A DNA stretch of 64,000 nt from Euglena gracilis (Eukaryota > Euglenida > Euglenophyceae > Euglenales): assembly GCA_039621445.1 (NCBI GenBank), contig CP154954.1, positions 76,952,073 to 77,016,072 of the forward strand. The letters are read 5' to 3'. The number at the start of each line of letters is the position of its first letter. Positions within the stretch are counted from its first letter, which is position 1. The translations under genes were made by a program, and so were the position numbers. Below, piece after piece: positions 1 to 20,189 of the stretch. The notes beneath the pieces are model-generated. The model saw nothing but the letters and a program-made list of their open reading frames with translations. It was not told where the DNA came from and made no database searches.

Positions 1-823
1 TTTAAAGTTCTCCCCTCCCCCCGGTTGGTTGGTAGGCAATGGTGTGGTTGGGATCCAGGTTTCTGAACTGGGAACTGGGGACACGTTGTTCCTCTGATAT
101 GGAGTGCCACCATTTTTCTGGTGCCGAAACCTGGGGAAAAGGCACTCTGCAACATGAACCCAAGTGTTGATTCCCTTCCACCCAGAAATGAGAAATCACC
201 CTAAGATACACAAAAACCCTGCATTTCCTGTGGGCAACTGCAACCCCCAGGTTGTGTTCTGGATGCCAGATGACAAATCCAACCCTTTGTTTGCTGTCTA
301 AAGCCCTGCAGAACCTTGCGGCGGTTTTCGAAGTCAGCAACCTTCCGACACCACATATCTCAGAGGTGGAAATGCAGTGCGAAGCGAATCATTCGCTTGT
401 GGTTGATGGAGGGGGGAAGGAAAATGTGGGACCGCCACCGATTGGCTCCCGTGGGTTTCCTGTAGGCTTTCAGGTAATCTCACCACCGCCGAGTTCTCCC
501 GACATGCACACAGCACCATTTCCCCAGTTACACAAAGTCCGTCCTTGCACAAATTTGCTCGTTTGCCAGAATGTTCCATTCAAGCCAGATGAAGCACGCC
601 CTATGCCTGCCTGTTTGGAGGTCAAAAGTTGATGCCATGAATCTATGGCATTCATTTTTTCATCTTCCTATGGTATTAGACCACTCACCACGAACGTTGC
701 TGGTTTCTTTGAGTGGAGCATTTGTATATTTGAGCAAATTTTAGCAAATCATTTTGTGGAAATTCCCCAAATTTATTGGAAACCTTTACAGCAGAGTTTT
801 CTGGGGAAGGGCAGAGTGGGAAC
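1..823. other. No gene seen; non-repetitive intergenic or intronic DNA
   Basis: Mixed-composition sequence with short open frames on both strands that overlap one another and resemble no family I know. No splice-flanked GC-rich block of the kind seen after 35 kb is present. Confidence 0.5.
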
Positions 824-1115
824 CAGGCTTGCGCTTAGTCGGGTGCCTACCCCACGGGGGGGGGGTGCTAGGGGCAGGCACCCCATAGCACCCGATCCGA
901 CCCCCCCGGGGGGGGGTAGGGGTTTGGGGGGTGCCTGCCCCTAGCAGGCACCCCCCTCCGACCCCGGCGCCGAAGGCGCCGGGGGCCCGGAAAAGGCCAT
1001 TTTCAATGAAATTTTTCTGGGTCCGGCCCGGACCCCTATCCCCCCCCGGGGGGTGTGCCTGCTAGGGGCAGGCACCCTATAGCACCCCCCCCCCCGCTTG
1101 GTAAGCACAAGCATG
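824..1115. mobile_element. Family C MITE, copy 1 (hAT-like)
   Basis: The left end reads CAGGCTTGCGCTTAG and the right end is its imperfect inverse, TAAGCACAAGCATG. The element is flanked by a perfect 8-bp duplication GTGGGAAC (816-823 and 1116-1123). It begins GTCGGGTGCCTACCCC, has poly-G/poly-C palindromes and repeated GGGGCAGGCACC boxes, and carries a central hairpin around 964-983. No coding sequence. The 8-bp duplication and CAGG start fit the hAT superfamily; that assignment is inference because no transposase is present. Confidence 0.8.
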
Positions 1116-1123
1116 GTGGGAAC

Positions 1124-2370
1124 GTCCACAAAATTGACGTTTTGTGCTCACGTCCTAGAGGATCGAAGGAATCCTGTCGGGGATTCCTTGATCCTGCGGC
1201 ATTGCACATCCCACAAGCACACAGGAGGGTTTTTTTTAATGGGCAAATCCACACATCTGCACACATAGGCTGAGCTTCATTCCTTCACTGAAAGACCCGA
1301 GGATCACGTTGTCAAGGATGGAACCTTTCATCGGTGTTTATTTTGATGGTTCAAAGGCTGGTCTGCCAATGCCCGAAATTGAGAGTCGAGATCGGGTCCC
1401 TTCGCCATCCTTATCATGCAGGGCACTTGTTCAACGGCACAAATGCCCCACAACTTTTCCAGAAGTCAAATTGTGGTATGGAGAGGGGCTCGGTTGCCCC
1501 CATGGAACCGTTGGACGCCATTCCCTGGGTCGTGGACGAGGGTGGCCGCCAGGGAGCGGTGAGGGAGCACCCGGCACCTGAAGGGAAGTTCGCCTTGGCC
1601 CTCAGGAGCTGAGAGGAGGGAAGGGGGGTGTTTGGCTGGGTTTCAAGCAGGTGTGCTCGTGGGGCAGGGCTGTGCCACTTGGACGGCACATCTCGCACTG
1701 AAGCTTTTGTTGGTCGGTGTGCGCATTTTTTCACAAACCAACCAAAAACTGACTTTGGCGCCGGCGTTGCCAGGGGTGAGGGCGATTGGACAAAATACAA
1801 CAAATTATCATTTTTGGCCCCGGCTCTCCGGGAGTTCCGTGTTTTTGCTTTTTTTTTTTGTTGTCGGAATGGCACAAAAACCCCTGGACCTATACTCCCA
1901 AAGGGAAAAAACGCCGACAAAAACACCAAAACCCCTGTACCGCAACCCCCTTTTCCTTTATGTCAACTGTCAGCACCAGGTGATGCTCTGGAGTTCCGAA
2001 GTTCTGCGGCACGTTATGGGGATTTTGGAAGTTCGCTTCGAAAGGAGTGGAAGTGCACATGTGCTACATAAACAATGGACTGTCAGAGAATTCAGCCACT
2101 GGGGGTTGATGAGGAGATGCAGAAAACCAGGAGGACTGCCACCAATTACCAGTTGAGTTCGGTTGCAAATTGCCCATCAATGCCACACCGCTGTTTAAGG
2201 CTGCGTGGCACCCACACAACAGGATGAATCATTCTGGTGTGCGGAAATGCGCATGGACGATGTGCGCATTTGCGCACACCAACCACTTTGAAACATCAAT
2301 GTGTTTGGAGCTGCAGAACGAATGCAATAAAATTGTGATATTAACTCCCTTGTGTTATGTGGTGCTGGAC
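1124..2370. other. No gene; holds a dispersed TGCGCATTTGC-type repeat
   Basis: No supportable gene. The stretches 1680-1740 and 2225-2300 carry the motif GTGTGCGCATTT/GCGCACACCAACCA, seen again at 3330-3545 and 3870-3900, so an older dispersed repeat is present. An open frame at 1334-1612 has moderately protein-like composition in its second half but lacks splice support and a recognisable domain. Confidence 0.45.
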
Positions 2371-2746
2371 CAGGCTTTTGCTTAAGGGCTTGCAGTCCCC
2401 CCCCGGGGGTGCTGGATTGCAGCTAGTCCAAATTTGGCTAGTGGGATTTCTAGCAGACCCCCCCCGGGGGGGGTCTGCTAGCAGGGCTAGCTAGTGTAAT
2501 TTTTTTTTCCAGTGACCGGCGCGAAGCGTCGAAATTTTTTTTGGGACCCCCAAAAATGGCCAAAAATGCCCGTTTTTGGCCATTTTTTGGATTTTTTTTT
2601 GGAACAAAATCAGCCAAAAACCTATTAAAAACCTCATTTTCCCTGTTGGGGGACCCCCGGACCCCCGGGGGGGGGGGTAGTCTAGCGTGTCCACTTTTTC
2701 CAGTGTCAGCCAGTACCCCCCCCCGGGGTCCTTAAGCAAAAGCCTG
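2371..2746. mobile_element. Family A MITE, copy 1, perfect target duplication
   Basis: Terminal inverted repeats CAGGCTTTTGCTTAAGG and CCTTAAGCAAAAGCCTG are perfect over 17 bp. The flanks carry an identical 8-bp duplication TGCTGGAC (2363-2370 and 2747-2754), extendable to 10 identical bases. The body has GCTAGTCC/CTAGCAGACC palindromes around poly-C/poly-G, a CGGCGCGAAGCG hairpin near 2516-2531 and a run of AAAATGGCC-type repeats. 376 bp, no coding capacity. The perfect duplication suggests a fairly recent insertion. Confidence 0.88.
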
Positions 2747-2754
2747 TGCTGGAC

Positions 2755-3273
2755 CCCCTTTTTTGAATGCTGCTGGGATTTTTGGGCAGTTGGTGTGTGC
2801 AATTGTGCACATCAACAATTAAAATGGCTGCTTTTTGCAGTTGTGGACATCAAATTCCTTTTCATCTTGAAACCTTGACAACAGGGACTTCTGAAGCAGG
2901 AGAAGAATGGAAACAGGAGGAGAGCAGCGTTTGGAGGTGTTGTGCTCAAAGTGGTGGTGTTGGTATGTCTGAGAAGGCAGGCCATGAAGTGTGTCAGTGT
3001 ATTGCATTATATGGCCCCCTGAACGCAGGGATTTTCAAGTCAGCAGACACATCCATTTTCAGCCAATGCAATGTGCATCATTTTCAAACTAACAATACTG
3101 TGGGTGAAGGGCACTTCTAAACTCAGTTTTTCAGAATAAAACCTAGAAAAATGGTTTATTTTTATGTTTCAAGGACTTAGAAATGGTCTTTTGCAGGCTC
3201 AATTGCCAACGCCCAAATTCGAGCCTGCAGGTTTGTCCTTTATTTGTTTAAATTGTGTTTAAATTCCATAAAA
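2755..3273. other. No gene seen
   Basis: Unique-looking, slightly AT-rich sequence between two repeats. Short open frames only, none with a recognisable motif. Confidence 0.45.
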
Positions 3274-3666
3274 TATCTCGCACTTAAGTATTTTCAAACT
3301 GCAGTAGTGCCGTACCTTCAAATTGGTACATGTGTTAAGTTGCACAAGTGGTCGTTGTGCACAGATGCGCAAACCGACCAAACAGACTGTTCTTGCATTT
3401 GCACAGACCAACCACTTGTGCAATTCTACAAACACATCAATTGCAGCTTGCACACATGGCCCTTTTGACAGACTTACAAATGGTTGGTCTGCGCATCTGC
3501 ACACACTGTCCATTTGCGCATTTTGCCTTGCCGACCACCAATTTCTCACACAGCCATGTTTCACTGTATCGTTTCAGGCTTAGGCACACCTCCCCAAATT
3601 GCTCAGCCAAGATACTGAGTTAATGAGACAGCCATTAGAGGGGTCTTAACACATATGCTGGGTGTT

Positions 3667-3708
<42 letters not shown>

Positions 3709-3924
3709 ACATATATATGTATAACCTCGTTTGCTGTGGTGATACCTGCTCTTAGGCACCCGGCTTGCCAAAGTCCCTGCTTCAATTCCGTGTCCTGTGA
3801 CACCACATCACATCCTGCTAACATTTTTGGGATTTTGGGGGTCAGGCCTTGGTGCTTTTGTGAAAAATTTCGATGTGCGCATTTGCCCACACCGACAAAG
3901 AAAAAATCCTTAAGTGCGAGATGT
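3274..3924. repeat. Inverted-repeat-bounded element with TCTCGCACTTAAG ends
   Basis: The left edge reads ATCTCGCACTTAAG followed by TATTTTC. The right edge, near 3903-3924, is the inverse: TCCTTAAGTGCGAGATG preceded by a run of A. Inside are several copies, in both orientations, of a TGCGCANNTGCACACACCGACCA-like motif (3340-3545), and a (CA)(TA) microsatellite. A single similar end with the same GTGCGCATTT neighbour occurs at 1686-1725. Probably a decayed transposon-like element; no duplication was recognised. Confidence 0.55.
3669..3724. repeat. (CA)n/(TA)n microsatellite
   Basis: ACACACACACAC followed by TATATATATA and CATACATA units, inside the inverted-repeat element. Confidence 0.95.
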
Positions 3925-5037
3925 GCCGCCTAAGTCCCCGGAGGTGCCTTCCGGCCCTGAACAGACCCACCCATGAGACTGTTCCAACTTGGTGGACTGG
4001 TCCACTGAGTTGGGAGCCACACCTGCTGGGTTGGGATTTAAGGAACCGGTACCTCGCCATGCTAATCAAAGTGGAGTTCGTGCCTGGCGGCGCTTGATGG
4101 CCGGCGCAGTGAACAAGGGAAGTACAAGGTAAGTCCTGCCATACTCCGGCCACCCTCACGCTCACAGGCAAAAAGCAGCGCAAGGCCAGAAGAGGGGGTG
4201 AAAGGCACCAAGCAAACAGCCACAGTGCACACAGGGGGGGTTGACCCCCCTCCTCCCACCTTGTCTCTCCCACCTGGTGGGTGAAGAAAAAAAAACCCAA
4301 CACTTTTCCCAAACAAATTCTCGAAACCCTAGTTCAGCTGCAAAAGTGCCGAATGGATTTTGTTTTACAAAGTTCCATTGTGAAACTCCTCCACCTCCTT
4401 CATGCACATAGACCCACCAACACGTCATTTTGCTGCATTATGAGGTTTGTGATCTCCAAGGCTCTTGTGTTGGATTTGGAGATGCCTCAATGTGGAAGCT
4501 TTTGACACACCATCAAATGAAAAATGGTTCTACAACTCCACCAGGGGCTCTGCAATTTATGACATACATTAAACACACATCAAACAGTCTAACACGAAGC
4601 CCATATGCATTGGTGGTCAGCCTGGGTAGGAACAGAATGGAGGAGATGGGGGGTTTTATGTTATGGATGGGGGGGGAGCAAACACACGTTTTCTTTGCGT
4701 TATTTTTTGCGTTTTTTTTGCGTCGTGCTTTTTGATGGTCCAGGTTTCGTTCCTCCCCCCCCTGCTATGGAACACACCTGCGGGTTGTGAAGCCTCTGCA
4801 TTTGAACTGCCAGATGCCTCCGAGGCCCACCCCGCCGGCTGCCCAATATCGATCACCAGTTCCCTCTGCCCCTTTTGCCCCCCTGCTCACCAAAGCACCT
4901 CTGCCGCACCCAGGTGTCGGTTTTCAAATTGCCGAAATTCTGCCAACATTTACATGAATTGAAGGCACCTCAAATGCACACCAAAGCACAGCACATTTTG
5001 ATTATGTGCGAGGCAAAGCAGCTGAAAGAAAACCACC
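3925..5037. other. No gene; contains a dispersed repeat at 4150-4245
   Basis: The block about 4150-4245 (agcgcaaggccagaagaggg..., ccacagtgcacacagg) is similar to 61345-61435 in the same orientation, so it is a dispersed repeat. The remainder has short frames in all readings and no recognisable gene. Confidence 0.5.
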
Positions 5038-5612
<575 letters not shown>

Positions 5613-6598
5613 ACCTGCCCGCGTGCACTGACAGAAACCACCAGCCTTTTTCCTCCCACCCTATTTGATCCCCCAATACCAACCCCCCACCCAAGAAGCC
5701 CCCAGAAGCCCCCAGGTTTTCCAGCAAAATAATGACACCCACCCCTTCACGTCCACCCACTGACCACCATGTGGACCATTGGTTTGCCGGCAACCCCTTG
5801 GACTTGCCCCCCCCAGATGGCCCCTGCCCTCGCACCCCACCCCGACCGCCCCCACGGGCGCTGCCCCTCGCTCCCTTCGCCCGGGGTCCACCTCCCCCCG
5901 CATCGCCGGACGTGGTGGTGTATGTTGGGTCCTGCCCCCGGCTCAGGCTTGGCAGCATTGGCCAGCCCCCCCCCCCCAGACGCAGAAGCGCTCACTAGCG
6001 CCTCTCTCAGAGTGGCTGGTCTGGGCGTTTGCTTTGTGTCTTTCTGTTCTTCGCTGTTTTCAGGCAAAAAAGTCAGCCATGAATAGCAGTGTTCCTCACT
6101 CGTCCAATTCGTCGACGAATCATCCTGGCTGACAAATCCTGATGAATGCTTACAAGTTCCAATTGATGCCCATAAACCCAAACTCCACGTGCCTGGAGGT
6201 GCTTCGCAGTATGGAGCCTCCCTCCTCCAACCTGAAGCTTTGGCCGAGCCTGTAAGCGCCCACCTCCCCCGGAACGAAGGACCTTTCCCCATCCTGTTTC
6301 CTAACGAAGGGTGCAGAACAACTGAGGTGGCGTTTGGGACCCCAGTCACCAGCAATCTTTCGGATTAATGCCTTCCGACGTTTTTACAATGTTCCTTCCA
6401 CCGCAAGCTCATTCACGCTGCTGTCACATCTCTTGGTTGGAGAAACAGGGTTCAGTCAAAGTTGCGATCCCTTGCCTTCCTGGCCCAAATCAAATCAGCC
6501 GTCTCTGGCCTCCCTGTTTGGTGCTTGTTGATTGTGAAGGTTTATTGTTTGGTCTTCTTTCAAATTCTGCATCACTTGTCTCCTAATTTCAGCTAAAT
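5613..6598. other. No gene accepted; GC-rich patch at 5760-6000
   Basis: A GC-rich patch is open on both strands (for example 5732-5998 + and 5747-6355 -). Both translations are Pro/Gly/Arg-rich without domain motifs, and the minus-strand frame continues through AT-rich DNA. Undecided, more likely non-coding. Confidence 0.35.
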
Positions 6599-7265
6599 CA
6601 GGGCCGTCCACAAAGGACAGAAAGTTTTTCCTTTTCCTCAAGGACCGCCCCTTAAGGACCGCCCTTAGGCCTAAACCCGCCCCCCCCCCCCCCCAAGTAA
6701 CCTGGCGGGGTCCTTGCTCCTGGAAGTGGCCGAATGACTTGGCCGGGGGGGGGGGGGGGGCGGCAGGAAAAAAATATGGCTCCAGTAACTTGGTACCCCC
6801 CATTTTAAGACAAAAGCACCTTATGACGCTGAAAAAAAGGCCCAAATAACCTGGCAGGGGGGAAGGCCAAAAAGATGGTTCCAATAATTTGGCACCCCTC
6901 CAGGTTATTTGGGGGGGGGTTAAGGGATGGCCAACGGCCGATCCAGGGATCGAACGGAGTCAAAAATCAAAATGTCGAAAGATGCATTTTTTTGACGTTT
7001 TGGTGGTTTTGGCAAGGGCCCGTTTTCAGGGGGGGAATTACTATCAGAGGTCTTTTGAAAAATTACGGGAAAATTGCAGAAAAACTGCAGAAATTGGGGG
7101 AAAATTGCGGAAAAATTGCAGAAAACGCGGTTTTGGGAATATTTACATCACCCGAAGTTGACCCATTTTTGCCAAAATGGCCATTTCTTTGTCAGTTTTT
7201 CCATGAATTTTTCATTGAATGTGCTGGGACAGGAAGTTTTTTTTCCCCCATTCAGGGCCGCCCTG
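6599..7265. mobile_element. Family G element, short copy (667 bp)
   Basis: The ends read CAGGGCCGTCC and GGCCGCCCTG. Flanking octamers are AGCTAAAT (6591-6598) and AACTAAAT (7266-7273), 7 of 8 identical. The body has repeated AAGGACCGCCC motifs at the left, poly-C/poly-G tracts and AAATTGCAGAAAAA/GGGGAAAATTGC repeats. No coding sequence. It is related by its ends to the 1.95-kb copy at 20190-22141. Confidence 0.75.
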
Positions 7266-7612
7266 AACTAAATGAGCATAAAAATTGACCTCCACATGAT
7301 CACGGACAGCCGATTTTAAACGTTGATTTGTCTTGGAATTCTGAGAAGCATCTTTCTTCTGTTCTTTATTTTATGATGTTTCAGCAAATGCTATTTGGAA
7401 TGGGCAATAAATTGAACAATTTTGAAGGGTCCCAAACTCCATCTAAGCCGGATTTTTTTCTCTGCCGCTCTCTCTGGGTCTTTGAAGACCAAGCTGTTGG
7501 GCAGTGTTTCTTGGATGCTCAAATCTTCTGACCTCAAGTGAACTGGGCCTGAAGATGAAAGCAATTTCCAGTTTTGCAACAATATACTCAAGGAAAGGGT
7601 GCCTTTGGATGA

Positions 7613-7680
7613 ATGGATGGATGGATGGATGGATGGATGGATGGATGGATGGATGGATGGATGGATGGATGGATGGATGG
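7613..7680. repeat. (ATGG)n tetranucleotide array
   Basis: About 17 perfect ATGG units. Confidence 0.98.
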
Positions 7681-10600
7681 AAAGTGGATTACGTTAAGGA
7701 GAGTTACAGTGCGGACAACAATTATACGAGACAAAAAAATGCAGCAAAAATATTTACGGAGAATTTACAGAAAATTTTTATTTTGAAAAATCTGGGAAAA
7801 TGATGGCAATATTTTAAGTAGAAATGGAGATCCTTTTTTTTTTGGAAAATTGTCAACTCAAAATTCAAAAAGAAATGGCCGGAATGGATTTTTGGTGGTG
7901 TTGTTTGCATTTTTTTTCATTTCAAATTAACCCCAAGAGTCGACAACATCACACGATCCCGTTTTTTTTTTGTGTTTGAAATTTGAATACGCCAGAGAGT
8001 GGTTTCCCCAAATGACATACTACAGGTGCGCTGGAAAACAATTATGGGAAAAAATTATGGGAAAATCGAGATAATTTCTCATAACTTTCATCTCCCATTG
8101 TGTCCGCACTGTACAAGGGTATACATGGAGGACTAAAGGATTCAGCACGAGTGTTGCATGAGTGTAGTGAACCCCCTGGCCGGGCCAACTACCATTCTCC
8201 CACAAGAGCAATGTGTGTAACATTATGTGTGTATTAGATATGATACAACACGTATGTATCAGACATGATTATCGTGGTGCCTGTCTACCAGAATCCATCC
8301 ACCCTGGTGGTTTTGCAATGGCGAATGCAAGTATGCACTGCCCAGACAATCAGCCTCGGTGACCGTGCACTCTCATGTTCTCGGCGTCAGAGTGTTTTAT
8401 AGGTATATTGTTTCTAGCCCTGCTGTTCATCCCTATCAGGTTTTGCTTCCGACGTTTATCGACGACCAGACATGCTTTGCTGAAGTCAACAGATTCCAGC
8501 CTTCTGGAGGGCTCTGATCTTGAGCTTTGCTTCATATTCAGTACTTTCGGGTTCTCACTGAAGGGCAGACATGAACAGAAGCTTTCATTTTTCTTGTCTC
8601 GCTGCGTTGTCAGGAACCGGAGGACAAACAAGTCAGAAAGCTTTGACCTTGGTTTTCCAGTACCAAAACTCCCACTGCCTCCCGGGTGCCCTTCGATTTT
8701 GGCGACCAAAGTATTCTCCCCATGGACAAAAAAAGCACCATCGCGCGAAGGTTGTGCGCCGCTGTTTGTGCAACTCTATCTGATGTGTTTTTGGGGGGAG
8801 TAAGAATTACAATTGAAGTGGAGTGGGGTTCCTAGTCAGAAAATGCATGCAAAGGGGTATTTGTGCTTCCATACCCTTCAACATCACATCATATCCAAAT
8901 CAATTTGACAGGTTTCATCGCCTGCAATGCATATCAATGCAAATGCACAGCACATGACCAGCTGCCCCATTGACAAAAAATGAAGCACGAAAAAACCTTT
9001 TTTTCACGTTGCTTCACGCGAAGTCATTGGACATGGATAAAAGGCAGCCTTTAGCTACTGGCCCTCCCCCGGGGGATCCGCATTCCTAAACGCGAGCTGA
9101 TGGAGGTTTCGACGCACTTTTTTTGGTTTTTCTGTTATTTTAAGGGGCAGGGTCAGGGTTATGATTATCGTTTGGAAGAGGATTTGGGATGGGGTTATGT
9201 GCCAGATTCGAGCCACAATTCTGGTCTAAATTAGGCCTTATTTTGGGCCAAACTTGGCCTAAATCCCTAATCCCAACCCTTCTCCCTGGCCCTGAACCCT
9301 AACCCTATCCTGTGTGGAGCTGGACTTCCGCAGGCGACTGGGGGGACCACCTTCTCAAATGCAGGGGGGGTTCCGAACCCCCCCCCCCCCGTTTAACCAC
9401 TGGGCCCTGGGGGGTGCAGTTGTTAAAGGCTGCCGGGTAGAGTTATTGGGTCTGCAGGTAAGGGCCAGCTTCAGGGTTAGGGTTTGGGTTGGGTTGGGTC
9501 GGACAGGTTTGGGCATGTTCCACCCAAAATTAATTGAAAGTGCCCAGGTTTCTCTTCTGGAACTTTATCGTCCTTTAGACTTATGTTGGAAAGTATTTTG
9601 TGCTTCGTTCACAGCCTTTAAGCTTTTGGAACTCTCCAATTAGTTGTTGTCGATTTAGTTACGAGCCCGTTTTCCTTCCTTTCTTGTGCCCAAGTTTTTG
9701 CATGCTTGCATTTTTAAAGAAGCTTCCCAAATTTCTTGGGCCATTTCAAGAATTTTGCCCAATTATTTATACATCAAGTTTAACCTATACCTAATCCTGC
9801 TTTGAATGGGCAAATCAATCGCGGGATCGACAGATCGAGGTCGTTGCTTGGGCAAATCTGGATGAGCTGTGCACAGTCAGGTGAAATTTGGATTGGTGCC
9901 CTTGAAACTGTTTGTCTGATGTTTGCCAAAGTTGTGAGCTCCTTCGCACGCACACCCACTGTCATGCTGTGTGTGTCGGAGGGGCAAAATCCTGGAGCTG
10001 AGGGAGGCACCATCCTCTCCATTTGGTCTGACTGGTTGTGGGTTGTGTCCATCCCACCAGACGCTCACTCCCCCTCGCGCTCGTTCACGCACGCGTATAC
10101 TTGCCCACACGTGCTCTCTTGCTCTCTCGCACGCTCCTCACCGCATATGCACTGCACAAAAACAAAGCATCACAAAGAAGACTATGTAGTACTGCACATG
10201 CCCTCACACTGTTTCCCCTCCTTCGTTGCATCAAGTCATTCCTCATCGCACAGATAGCGGCACTCTGGATTCATTTGGCTCAAAAGCCAAATAAATCCAG
10301 AGAGCCCCCATCTGTATTTTTTGCAGTGATTGTATTTGCACAAATCCTCTTTGCAATCACCCCCCCCTTTACACCCTCGGCACACCATGTCGTGAAACCG
10401 AATCGACATCAGAGCCTTGGAGTTTGCCCAGAGAAATGTCAGAAATGTGAGGAAATTGGAGGTTTTGGCTTTCATTTTGGAATTCCAAAACCTTATTTTG
10501 ACCTGAATATCATAGGGAACCTCAAAGCTGGGCCACTCAGGGTGGGGACCATTATTGTTGTGGGGGTTGCTTTGTTGATGCTTTCTCTTGGGGCTTTTCA

Positions 10601-11840
10601 AACTTCCTGCTGTTCCCTTCCACACGCCGACACATGCATCATTTCGATGTGATTCCCGTGTGATGTGGGTGATAGTTTCAATGTATTGTGCGATAGTTTC
10701 CGCTCTTGCTGACCTGTCTCCTTCTCGAGGCAATTCCCTGGGCGTACACGGATGGGAAATATTTAGCCTAATCCTATTGATGCAAAAATGAAAAAAGAGA
10801 GAATTGGGTGGTCAGAATCCGGAAAGCAATACCCCCCCTTTCCCCTTTTGAGAAAAATCTATTTTCAAAGAGAAAAATTTGAAATTTTGAAGGAAGCTTT
10901 GGCCTCATTTTTTTTTTGGAATAAAGCGTTTTTGAGACAGTGGGTATTGAGGTGACAGTTTGGCCATCCTGAAGAGGGGTGTTACTTTTTCTGAAGTTGG
11001 GTGTTATTTTGAAGTTGGTTAGAATTGAGATTTTTGACTAAGCGTGCCTTTTCAGGTGATTTCAGAACCACAATACCCAGGCTTCTTTTTCAGGAAGTGC
11101 ATCCCCCCCCCAGTGGTGCTCTTGGCAGGCAGGGGAGGGGGGCACTTTCCACCCGTGGGTGGTGCTATAGCACACCCCCAGTGCTGAAGGAGCAGGGGGC
11201 CCGAAAATGGACATTTTCAAAGAAAATTTGCCCCAGTCGGCAGGCACCAGGGTCCAAATCCCCCGGGGGGGGGGGCTGCTATGGGCAGGCTCTAGGGGTT
11301 GGTCACAAAGGAGCCTGAACACGCCGTTTCTGGATTTTCTATGGTATTCTGGAATTTTCAGATTGGCACCCCCCCCCCCCGAAGGATTTGCCAAACAGGA
11401 AACCATACCCCCCAATATTCCCCCGATTTTGCATTTGGGCAGGATTTTAAGGCTCTCAGGGGGTTTTTATATTTCGGGGTTGCATTCCTGTGGGAAAATC
11501 AAGCTTCTCTCACCAAGCATACCTGTTTCCCATCACACACTTTGCCCTCATTTTGCCCCAAAATCACCACTTTTCAGCAAGATTCCAGCTGGTGACCTTG
11601 GGGGGGGGGGCAAAGCGATCAAATTCATATGTACAAAATGACAAAATTTGATTTGGAATGATCCCCATCTCGCCCTGCCGGCGCTGGCCGGTTTTTAAAT
11701 TTTCCCCATCTCGCCCGTTGGCGGCGGGTGGGGCTGGGGTTACATTTGGTCGCCATATCAAATTTTGTCGCCAAATCAAGACAAATATATGCAGGGGTCT
11801 GTATTTTTTGGGGTGTGTATTTGGGGGTTGACAGAAAGAC
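7681..11840. other. No gene seen; telomere-like patches and a fragment of family C
   Basis: About 4.2 kb without a supportable gene. CCCTAACCC-like patches occur at 9290-9310 and TTAGGGTTTGGG-type at 9475-9500. Around 11095-11290 a poly-C/poly-G segment with GGCAGGCACC boxes resembles the inside of family C but lacks clear ends. Frames such as 9802-10257 are short and unrecognisable. Confidence 0.4.
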
Positions 11841-19024
<7,184 letters not shown>

Positions 19025-19469
19025 CAGGCTTTTGTTTGAGGGATTGCAGTACCCCCCCGGGGGGGGCTGGACTGCAGCTAGTCCAAATTTGGCTAGTGGG
19101 TTTTCTAGCAGACCCCCCCCCTCCCGGGGGGGGGGGTCTGCTAGCAGGGCTAGCTAGTGGAAATTTTTTTTCCAGTGACCGGCGCGAAGCGCCGAAAATT
19201 TTTTTGGGACCCCCAAAAATGGCCCAAAATGCCCGTTTTTGGCCATTTTTGGGAATTTTTGGAACAAAATCAGCCAAAAACCTGTTAAAAACCTCATTTT
19301 TCCTCCGGCGCTGCGCGCTGGAGGAAAATTTTTTTTCCAGTCCGGGGGACCCCCGGACCCCCCCCCCCCCCCGGGGGAGGGGGGGGTCTAGCTAGTCCAC
19401 TTTTCCCAGTGTCTAGCCGATTGGCTAGCCAGTACCCCCCCCCCCCGGGGGTCCTTAAGCAAAAGCCTG
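19025..19469. mobile_element. Family A MITE, copy 2
   Basis: The left end CAGGCTTTTGTTTGAGGG and right end CCTTAAGCAAAAGCCTG are inverted. A perfect 8-bp duplication GCAGGTAC lies at 19017-19024 and 19470-19477. The interior is closely similar to the copy at 2371-2746, including the GACCGGCGCGAAGCGCCG hairpin and the AAAATGGCC block. It also has an extra CTCCGGCGCTGCGCGCTGGAG hairpin near 19303-19325. Confidence 0.85.
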
Positions 19470-19499
19470 GCAGGTACTTTTTTTGTCAGGTTTTTCATT

Positions 19500-19680
19500 A
19501 CTGTAGGGAACAGAAAGCAATGATAATGCAAATAAATACGAATGGTCTGCAACCTTCCAATACTGCACTCCTGCCAGAAGCGGGGAACCAAGGAATCCCG
19601 GGGGGGGGGGGAGTCCTCAACATGCAATGCCATGCAATATCGGTCCGATTTGAGGGTTGGCCAAATCCTCAGTGAACACA
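19500..19680. repeat. Dispersed repeat, inverse copy of 51820-51990
   Basis: The segment containing AATGCCATGCAATATCGGTC and, earlier, AACAGAAAGCAATGATAATG recurs in reverse complement at about 51820-51990. The middle differs mainly in the length of a poly-G run. The other copy is in an intron of the channel gene. Confidence 0.7.
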
Positions 19681-20181
19681 CAAATGTGCAACACATGATC
19701 CCATGTGCTCCTTCAAACCCTGTCAATGCCGAATTTCCTGCCTTCCCAACGGTTCATCCCCACGCGGCACCTCTCCCTCCATCCGGAGCATGAATTTGAA
19801 AACAATGCTGTTGCAGTGGGCGAGTGTGAGCAAAGCTCTGTGCAAACTTTTTTTGCACACCTGTGCAGTGCCTCTTAAAAATGCACTGGCGTGCATTATG
19901 CTGTCCATGCACATCCCTCCTGTGAGGCTCTCCTCGTTAAACGGACTAAATTTTGTGTCCCCCAATAAAATGTGCCCTCCTGGCCCTTTGAGCCCCCCCC
20001 CCCCCCGCAACTATGGCCAAAATGGGCAACTTGTAGCTGAATCACTGGCTTGGTCACGATTGCAGCTGCATCACACCTCTCCACACACTGGAGAGGAGCT
20101 GTTTCATTCCCACTGCGAGCCAGACAAATATAATTCTCATGAGTGAGGCGCAAACAGTACATAAACGCCGGAAGGCACTGT
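19681..20181. other. No gene seen
   Basis: Short frames on both strands and a 14-C run near 19993. No motif recognised. Confidence 0.4.
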
Positions 20182-20189
20182 GAGCATTA

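Noticed and set aside
3669-3724. CRISPR-like or satellite array
   Set aside because: No spaced direct repeats anywhere in the window; only simple microsatellites.
5747-6355. 202-codon minus-strand frame
   Set aside because: Gly/Arg/Pro-rich because of GC-rich DNA, open on both strands, no domain.
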